From the NCBI RefSeq assembly GCF_002234675.1, contig NC_019866.2:11065261-11129260 (forward strand): DNA of 64,000 nt, read 5' to 3'. Positions 56,220 through 64,000 of the stretch are shown here, one piece after another (positions within the stretch are counted from its first letter, which is position 1; every line of letters starts with the position of its first letter). A program made the position numbers and the translations under genes. The DNA is from Oryzias latipes (Eukaryota > Chordata > Actinopteri > Beloniformes > Adrianichthyidae). The notes under the pieces are model-generated. The model was not told where the DNA came from and did not search any database. It saw only the letters and a list, made by a program, of their open reading frames with translations.

Positions 56220-59200
56220 TGATGAGGTTTTAAAAGTTTTCTTGGTGACATTTAGAATATTGTCATGTTATCCATTTAAGCTTTTAGATTTATAGAAGAA
56301 AACTATTTCAAAAATGGACATCATATTTTTCTTTCCCCAGTTTCAAAAATGCTCAGCATTCTGCAGTATAAGCAAATAATTCCTCCACACTCGAGCTCTG
56401 CCCTTGCCCAACAATGAAATAATGATACTTCCCGCAAAATGAGACTTGTTTGGATCTCGCAGAATGTTTTCTACGGACACCGCAAAGATACACAAAGTCG
56501 ACGCTCAGAAATGGGAAACGAAAGTCTGACATTTCTCCAAGAATCTGTCAAAAGCTCCGTCAGCACTCTAGCCTCACAAACTGCATCGTTTCACTGACAG
56601 CAGAGCCAAAAACTTTTTGTCTTGATAGCTAACAGCGAGTAAGTTTTATTGAGGAAAGAAAGCTGCTTACAGGCATTTAGTGGGGTGTCTCTCCTGAAAT
56701 GGTAAACACTACCATTTTTTTTTACTGCTGAATGCGTGTGCAGCGTCTGTTTTTCTTACAAAAAGTAAACAGAAAGAGTGTAGTTTAACTCATAGGTGAA
56801 CATAACACTCATTTTCCATGTGTTAAAAAATTAGTTTTTACTTTCGTTATAACAGCTACAAGAGATCATTTGGACTAATCTTATCTTTAGGTTTTGACCT
56901 TGTTCCAAGATGATAGGAATTGCTTTGACCAAAGCATAGCCAGATGTTGCAGTGTCGGTTACGCTGCATCAAAATACATACATTCGGGGATTGTCGTTCA
57001 CCTTCCTCAGATCAGTTTTCCCGAGTTGTTGCTTCAAAAATAAGCGCACATGTGTTTTCTTGTGTCTCTTCCTGCCCTGTGGTTTGCCTTTTTTTTTTCT
57101 TTTTTTTTTATTGTGAATGCTCACCATCTTTCCCAGTCACTAACTTACCCAGGACGTCATGCCGTATATTTCCCCATCAGATCCTGCTGGGTTCAGGACC
57201 TGGTAATAGCCCGTGGTTAACTCAGCCCAGATGTTGCACCCCTCTTGTTTTTCCCCTGGCCTTTCTCTCTTTCCATCTCACCTCCTTGCTTAACTGGCCG
57301 CCTACTGCCACTCACAGTTTTAGAGAAGCTGGCAAAACTGGAAACGGGCTATTCTTTTAATAAGGTGACAGGAGTTTACTGTGGGCATGCAGCGAAACAG
57401 TGGCTTGTTCACTTTTTATGACTCTGCAATGTGCAGGTTTTTTTTATAAGAAGTTTGCAAAAGGGGTGGCGTGATGTTGAAATAGCATTTGTGTGTGGGT
57501 ATAAACAGGAATGGCTTTATGAAAGCTGGTGACACAGCTGAATGGGATTTGAAAGAAGAGATTTCAAATTTGAAGGAGTTACGGTAGTTTAGCCAATCAA
57601 CAGGCTGCTTTGTGTTTACTCAAGGGATGCTGTGGATTTTCTTTTTTTCCCCTTTGAGGAAAGAAGCAACATTTGATGCCAGCTGGCAACAGTACAGCTT
57701 TTTTTGGGTTTCAAGTGTGTGTTTTTCATGAGCAGAGGCCTCATTACTGAGCAGGCTGCTGTGGGACTCTTTAGTCCTCGTGCTCACATGTGGATCACAC
57801 CTGGAGTCAAAAAACCCAAACCTCTCATGCTGGTGCATCTTCAGCGAAGAGCCACCACATCAGTGTCTTCAGCTCCCAGCCAGATGTTGTCTAAATGTGC
57901 TTTGATTTGAGGGATGAGAAACAGACTGCAGATGCTGAGATAAAAGATTCTGCATTAAAAGTACAATTACTACTTAGCAAATCAGATGAGTTCATATGGA
58001 AGCCATTTGTTTCTTGAGCTTTATCCTAATTTATGTAAGTAAAAAAATAAAACACAAGTAGATTTTAGAGTGCACAAAGCAGTATATATTTAGCTTCTAA
58101 AAGACTTTTATTTGCCTCTGACCACTTAAAAGGTCTTTTTTATAAACAGCAGTTGGGCTTTAACCACCCACTGATGTCTTTTGCTTTATTCTGTTCTTTA
58201 AATTTAAATCTAAATCTATGGTAGTTAAGGGCAGTCACTGCTATTCTCTGTGTTATGTTTATTATTCGTGACATTCCTTGTAAATTCTCAAAGGTTACTT
58301 ATACATACCAGCAAGTTGTTATTTTTTCCATGTTTTTAACTGTTAAGATTCAAAAATATTGTTCAACATTTTAATATTATTTCTCAGTTTATATTACCAG
58401 TTTGGTGTTGGTAGATATACATAACAAATATTAAAAAAAAACAAAAAAAAAAAACATATGCACGTGTTTTGTGATGTTGAAATCACAAGATAGTTAATTA
58501 ATAACCAGTTTGGAAGGTAATTTTGTAGTTAAAGATAATAAACCCTTTTAAAGAAGCACAAAACCAAAAACAAAAGTTGTATTTTTGCAGATTCAGAAAA
58601 ATTGAAACCATAGATTTTAATGGCATAAAGTATAAACATGGCTTTTATTTAATTTTTATGCATGAAATAAGTCCAATTCCCCCATTAAGTATTAGATATT
58701 TAGTACTAGTTCTGAACAAGTGAAGGAAAAATACATTCAGTACGTCTCTTTGGACAATTTAGCAACAGTTCTTCCTCATCAGAGCTCCACAGGTGAGGCC
58801 TCCATGTTTTGGTTGAGAATAGACACAGGTGTGCATACCTGGATTGATACTGCTTTTTTCACAGTGGCAACACACTCACACAGACACACTCACACACAAT
58901 AACTGAAGCAAGAACTGTTGAGCACACATGTCCTGGCCAGAAATCTGTTTCACACATGGCTGTAAGATGATATATTGTGTATTGTTCTCCAACAAAATCC
59001 GACCTAGATAATGTTTTATTAATTGAGCCTCTCAAGAAAAATGTTTCTGCTGTAATTTGTGGTTGCATGCAAGTCCTAAATAGAAACCATTTTACTCTGA
59101 GCCTAACATGAGAATGTGGGGAAAAATGTAAGGACTGCGATAGCTGGGAATTGTCAGTTTCAGCGTTAGGTAATGCGTAAAGGGAAAATGTTTGTTGGCA

Positions 59201-62200
59201 TAATCTAGATAAGGTGATTTCCTGCTTTCAGTCAACAACCTGTCTTGTTGTTTCACGCATTTTAAACCAGGGAACATTTTTTTTCTGGGTATAAAAATAA
59301 CACACTTACCGTTTGAAACCTGTTTGTTTGCTTGTCAAAATTGCGTTTTTCAGTTAAGCCAAATCCCCACAGGTGCTGCAGTAAACACTTGTTATTCTAC
59401 AAAATCTTTTTTTTTAGATGTATTTATTCTTGGAACGGTTCTTGAAATGTTTTTAAATTCATACAGGAAACTTTGAAATATATTGAGTACAACAAAAAAT
59501 ATTACTTGAAAGTAAAACCACTTAGTAGCTTTCAGTATTTACACAGGCCAGAGGAGTCCATGATTGCACATTTACAGCACCTGCACACACAACTGTCCCT
59601 GTTCACAACTTGGCTTTCTATACAAATGTGTGAGGGTGCTTTGAAGATGTGAAGCCCCTGTGATGTGGTTTCCAGGGAGGGGGTTAAATCAGCCGACTGA
59701 ATCCACTGCTGCTATGTAAGGCCAATAAATGACAGCAGGCTCTGAACGGGCAGCAGGAATGGAGGGCCTTTGTGTAAAGTTGAGTGGCATTGCCATGATT
59801 AGCTGTATGTTTTGTGCTCCGGCTTTTCTTCATTGGATCCCTTCACACAATATCCATTCCAGTCTTTTGTTTTTTGTTTTTAGAAAGCAGGTCTGGCGTG
59901 CAGATGCTCATCAGCGCAGGGTGTCAGGGTTTCTTATGGTTGTCGGTGCAGCATCATCCTTTCCTCTGTCATTAGGGCTCTATCCTTCCCTGCTCTCATT
60001 TAAAGGACTCAGCCACTAAGTGCATCTTTAGAATATTCATTGCTTCAGCATCAACCACAGTAACCATCAAAAAACCCCGGAGAACATCCGATATGTATTT
60101 GAGATTCATCTCAGGCCATCCAAAGCTTATTTTGGACTAAAAGCCAGATATGGGTATTCCAGTGGTCTTGGTAACCATATTTGTTTTCCATTCTAACTCA
60201 GTTTCAGGGTTTCATTCAACATCAACCACCATGAACCCTAGAAGGAGTTTTCCTCTCAAAGGGAAACTGTCAGGAGGCAAAGTGCCAATGGTGCCAGTCG
60301 TCTGTGCAACTGGGCCCAACATGTTATCCTTAAAGTCTCAAAAGACCACAACCCAAAGCTGCATGATTGGCTCGTTAAATCCTTGGCGGTGACTGCATGA
60401 CCCAATTAGCACCATGGCTCAGTAACCAGATTTGGTACCACTTTATTGCCGTGCTTCACCTAAAACAGCAGTTGAAAAGATTTTTTATTCCAAGTTCCTT
60501 AAAGTCAGTGGCCAGGTGTGAATTATATACTCACAACCTGCTGGAATGTTTTTGATATAGTGTTTTAAAGATAGTTTTATAAATAAAAATGTAGATTTTA
60601 CAAAGTTACAAGACTTAAAAGCTCAATGGATGATTGGGATAACATTTTATCGAGGCATAGTGGTAAAACAGAGTTTAGTAAAGCTGATAAAACATGACGC
60701 CTGCTTTTGAAAACTGACAAAAGTGAGGCATCATGCAGTGCTTAGATTGAAAAGTTTTCCACATTGCGTTTCTAGTTCAGAGTTTGCTATGACCCCATCT
60801 TTTTATTTGCCTCTGTCCCCCTTTTCTATTTTTCCTTTCTTCCAAAGGAGCAAATGGATTCTTGGGGTCAGTGTTTTTCCAGAACTTTACAGCACAGGAT
60901 GACGTCTTAGTGGCGGTCAGGCTAGATGGTCGTGATCAGTCTTGCACAAAGTCTGCACAGAAGCTGCAAACTGATTTTGACTGAAACCTGCAACTCAATA
61001 TGGAAATAATATGATGAAAACAATAAAAGTTTGAAAAACTAGAAGAACAGTCACAGGGTTTTTTGGACAAGTTGAAAAGAATAGACTTCACTTTCTTTGT
61101 TCCTTGTTTAATGTGTTAACTTTGTCAAAATCTCAGTTTTTATATTAATTTCAAATTGATTTTCAAATACATAATAGTTCTGTTTTATTCTCTAACAAGT
61201 TTAATCTGAATAAAAGGATGAAAAAACAGCTTAAATCTTAGAGAGGACAAGGATTAGATGATGATATTTAATGTTCATTTATGCATTTCAAATCTGAATT
61301 ACCTTAAGAGAAACTGTATGTATATGTATCATGTGTTTGTAATATATTATATATTATTTATCAGATGTGCATGACAACAAAAAAAGTTTAAAGCCTTATT
61401 TTTTTAAGGCGGCTGTCATATTTCAGGAGAATCACATCTTGGACTTTTTCTTTTGCTGCAACAGCTGTTCATTCAGATTTACCTCGCTGTCATTACTTCA
61501 GATTACGCTCCGTCCGCTTTCTGTTACCTTTCAGTTGTTTTTTGGTGTGCACTGCATAAGTAATTAAAAAAAAAAAACAATGTGGCTTCTGGACCTCTTG
61601 AAATCAAGCAACTTAATCTGGTTTTCATTAACAGAGAAAAATTGGCAGTACAGTCAAGCAGAGGAAGTGAAATCATAAAGTTTTCTGCTCTTTGCTTCCA
61701 CTTCCTTGCCTGCTGTTCTCTTCAAACTCTATCCCTGTCTGCCTTTCCACAGAGGTTTAATTGAGATTGGCACATCCAGACTTCAGACAAATCGAGTTGA
61801 ACCCAGTAATTTATGAAAAGATTCATTAGCCACGGAGGATATCCTATAGGAGGACTTTCTGTGTATTTTGAAAAGAAATTCAGCCATGATTATTAATTAA
61901 AGAAGAGGAAATGAAAGAAAAAAAGACTTTTAATGCATCCCAGTAGAGAGAAAATTTAAGAGGAAAACACAGATGAAGAAGTGAACAGCTGCAGCTGGAG
62001 ATTTGCATTCCCTTTATTCCCTTAGTGTTGCATTTTCCAGCTAAATCGCTTATGAAGACCATATTTAATGTCTACAACTGAAAAAAAAGGGCCACAATTT
62101 AGAAGACATTTCTGAGAAAGCATAAATTAAATTGAGCGTTTCAGAGAAACAGCGTGTAAGTAGCACATTATTTGACTCAGAAGCATCAAACACCGAATGA

Positions 62201-63685
62201 AGTTGTGAAAAGTGTTTTTTGGTGGACACAGCACCCTGTTAAACGGATCGACTGAACGGTGAGAAGACTGACAGAGACTGAGGTTGTGATAGTTCCCATA
62301 TGTGCGCAGGGACACCTGATATTCATCCTGGTGGGTGAGTCAACATTCTCAGAGAGTGACACAGATGTGCGAACCGTCTGTTCAAGTTCAGGAGTAAAAA
62401 AGACCGACAGACGGAGATGGACTGATACTTATTTGTTTATATTGGGAGAAGAAATTGAATAGACCTATAAAAACCATAATTGGGTAGACTGCAAACTGGC
62501 ACCATCTCTGTTCACACGAGAATCTATAGTGTTTTAACTTACAATAAATCCTCTTTGGTGTCATTTTTTAAAAGTTCATTTGCATTATCCATTAAGACTA
62601 AAGCTTACTCTTGATCTTTTCCAGTATTCCCACTTTATCTGTAGTACCCAGTTAATCACTTTTATCAGCTGACAGTCTGAAAAATACTTTCTCACATCAC
62701 TGAAGCCGACACCTGCATTGGTAATATTCTTTCCAAGATGCAATGATGTCATTTTCTCCACTTCCTTTAGCCTTCGATGAAAGCTGGTTAGATCAGCAGG
62801 TGCAGCTGGTTCACCCCACACCTCCTCTGCATACTTGGTCATAAACAATTTCCTCTCTTCTGCTTGTCTGTTTTATCCCTTCGTCTTGGATTTTGGATCT
62901 CTACTTAGCTGCTTAGAAAAGCATTCTTTTCCCCACTCCATCCTCCTTCTCTCCTTTCATTTGAATGCACATCATAATCAATTTTTGCGTGTTGGTAAGC
63001 TTTAGCTGTGGTGAGGGGGGCTCTAGATGAGTGGGATTTGAGTTATGTTCCTGACTGTAAGACAGGGCATTTTTTCAGTATTTCTACGCACATACAATAC
63101 ACAGGGGCTACAATGATACCAGATGTTCCTTTTTCTGTTGGTCCTGAATGACAGCTGTAGTAGCTATTTCTTGGCTTTGCTTCCTTAAACCAAAATCCGA
63201 TTGAGTGTTAGCAAAGCATCTAACCTAATCTTTACTGCAGCATCCAAGTGTTAATTGCATCTTTGTGGCAATGTTCAAAAATGGATGTGAGATTGGAAAT
63301 AAAAAGCAGTTTGTGTGTTTTAAGTTTTTTTGCCTTTGTGGACAATATGACTGCTATATTGGTTTTCTTTCTTCTATAGATTGTTTTAAGACGTGAACTA
63401 ATGGATTCAGTGAGCTTTAAGATTGACTCTATATACTCTAAATGGAATGCAAAAATATGTTTCAACTAAAGTCTCATCTAAAGTTTTCTAAAATCTTTTT
63501 AAAAATAATTTAACCTAATATAATCTAATTTATTATTATATAATATAAAAGCTATTTATAGAGTTGTCATACTTTGTCTGGAAACATTTTTACCAACATT
63601 TCTTTTACCTTTTGGATTATGATTCATGCCATATGGAAAATCCAAAATGTACTTTTTTTATTTTTTTTTATTTTATGTTATACAT

Positions 63686-64000
63686 CACATGTGCCAAACT
63701 CGGGGGCCAACTGTGGCCCGTCATGTAATTTTATGTGGCCCGCAAGAGCATAAAAGTTTTTGATTTCTTAATATAACATTTTTCTTTAGTTGATAACATA
63801 TTATGTGTAGCTGCTTTATTATTATTATTCAATGTTTGCAGGTCTAACGTGTGTATGCATAGAAATTGTTGTCATCAAACCATCAGTTGGATGGAAGGCT
63901 GTGTGCAGCCTTTTTTTGTTAAATGTTAGACGTGTAATACATGTTCTTTGTAGTTCAGTTTTAGATTATTTTCTTTTTTCACACTTTGATCGTGGGTTTT
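63686..64000 (+). mobile_element. hAT-like repeat, cut by the window edge
   Basis: CACATGTGCCAAACTCGGGG then GTGGCCCGTCATGTAATTTT and ATGTGGCCCGCAAGAGCAT match the start of a very common vertebrate hAT-type repeat (consensus gtgtcaaactc...ggcccg). Its right end lies outside the window. Confidence 0.5.

Larger units (their letters stand above)
50383..64000 (+). other. coro7 intron 7, open at the right edge
   Basis: I searched for the next coro7 exon (expected residues around HEN.KDSRL..., GF.QMREREV.LWDT) and found none up to 64000. No nested gene was recognised either; in particular there is no long leucine-rich-repeat frame like vasn, which lies within CORO7 in human (from memory). The stretch holds three TTAA-type elements and the start of a hAT-like repeat at its far end. 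Confidence 0.55.

Noticed and set aside
62585-62848. An 87-codon minus-strand frame considered as a nested gene or transposase piece in the coro7 intron
   Set aside because: No motif recognised. Kept only as a remark under the long-intron finding.
1-64000. CRISPR arrays, operons, riboswitches or other bacterial systems
   Set aside because: The window is clearly vertebrate: spliced genes, a nuclear tRNA, SINEs and LINEs. No regularly spaced short direct repeats were seen.

Overview
This window is vertebrate nuclear DNA from a ray-finned (teleost) fish. Genes are split into many short GT-AG exons, introns are compact, a tRNA-Thr gene is present, and the repeats are typical of teleosts: a Tc1-like transposon, hAT-like elements, TTAA-flanked miniature elements, tRNA-derived SINEs and LINE 3' ends. 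The repeats look medaka-like (Oryzias) to me, but that is an impression and I could not test it.

Layout from left to right. (1) 1-3600: the 5' end of abca3 on the minus strand (first coding exon 1378-1431) and its presumed upstream region. (2) 3900-15300: the complete ccnf (cyclin F) gene on the minus strand, with 17 coding exons encoding 789 aa and a CCAAT/CHR promoter at 14980-15160. (3) 15300-22200: a repeat-bearing spacer, then a tmem100-like membrane-protein gene on the minus strand (21394-21780, with a TATA promoter near 22100). (4) 25456-29079: tedc2 on the minus strand, 9 coding exons encoding 480 aa, with a tRNA-Thr(AGT) gene inside its first intron. (5) 31080-35750: hmox2 on the plus strand, 5 coding exons encoding 307 aa. 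(6) 36234-40759: dnaja3 (mitochondrial Hsp40, Tid1) on the minus strand, 11 exons encoding 451 aa, tail to tail with hmox2. (7) 41169 to the right edge: the first seven coding exons of coro7 on the plus strand, head to head with dnaja3. The intron after exon 7 appears to run from 50383 past the end of the window.

In exons I assembled by hand, every splice phase closes for ccnf, tedc2, hmox2, dnaja3 and coro7, which makes these models strong. From memory, abca3-ccnf-tedc2 and hmox2-dnaja3-coro7 are two neighbourhoods on human 16p13.3 about 2 Mb apart; here they abut. The tmem100-like gene between ccnf and tedc2 has no counterpart at that human location that I know of (human TMEM100 is on chromosome 17).

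The genes do not form a pathway. They are an ordinary syntenic block: lipid transport (abca3), cell-cycle ubiquitination (ccnf), centriole/tubulin biology (tedc2), haem breakdown (hmox2), mitochondrial protein folding (dnaja3) and Golgi/actin trafficking (coro7). I found no new multi-gene system. The most interesting items are the tmem100-like gene with its competing starts, the reduced haem regulatory motifs of hmox2, the nested tRNA, several well-formed promoter motifs, and the family of TTAA-ended miniature elements.
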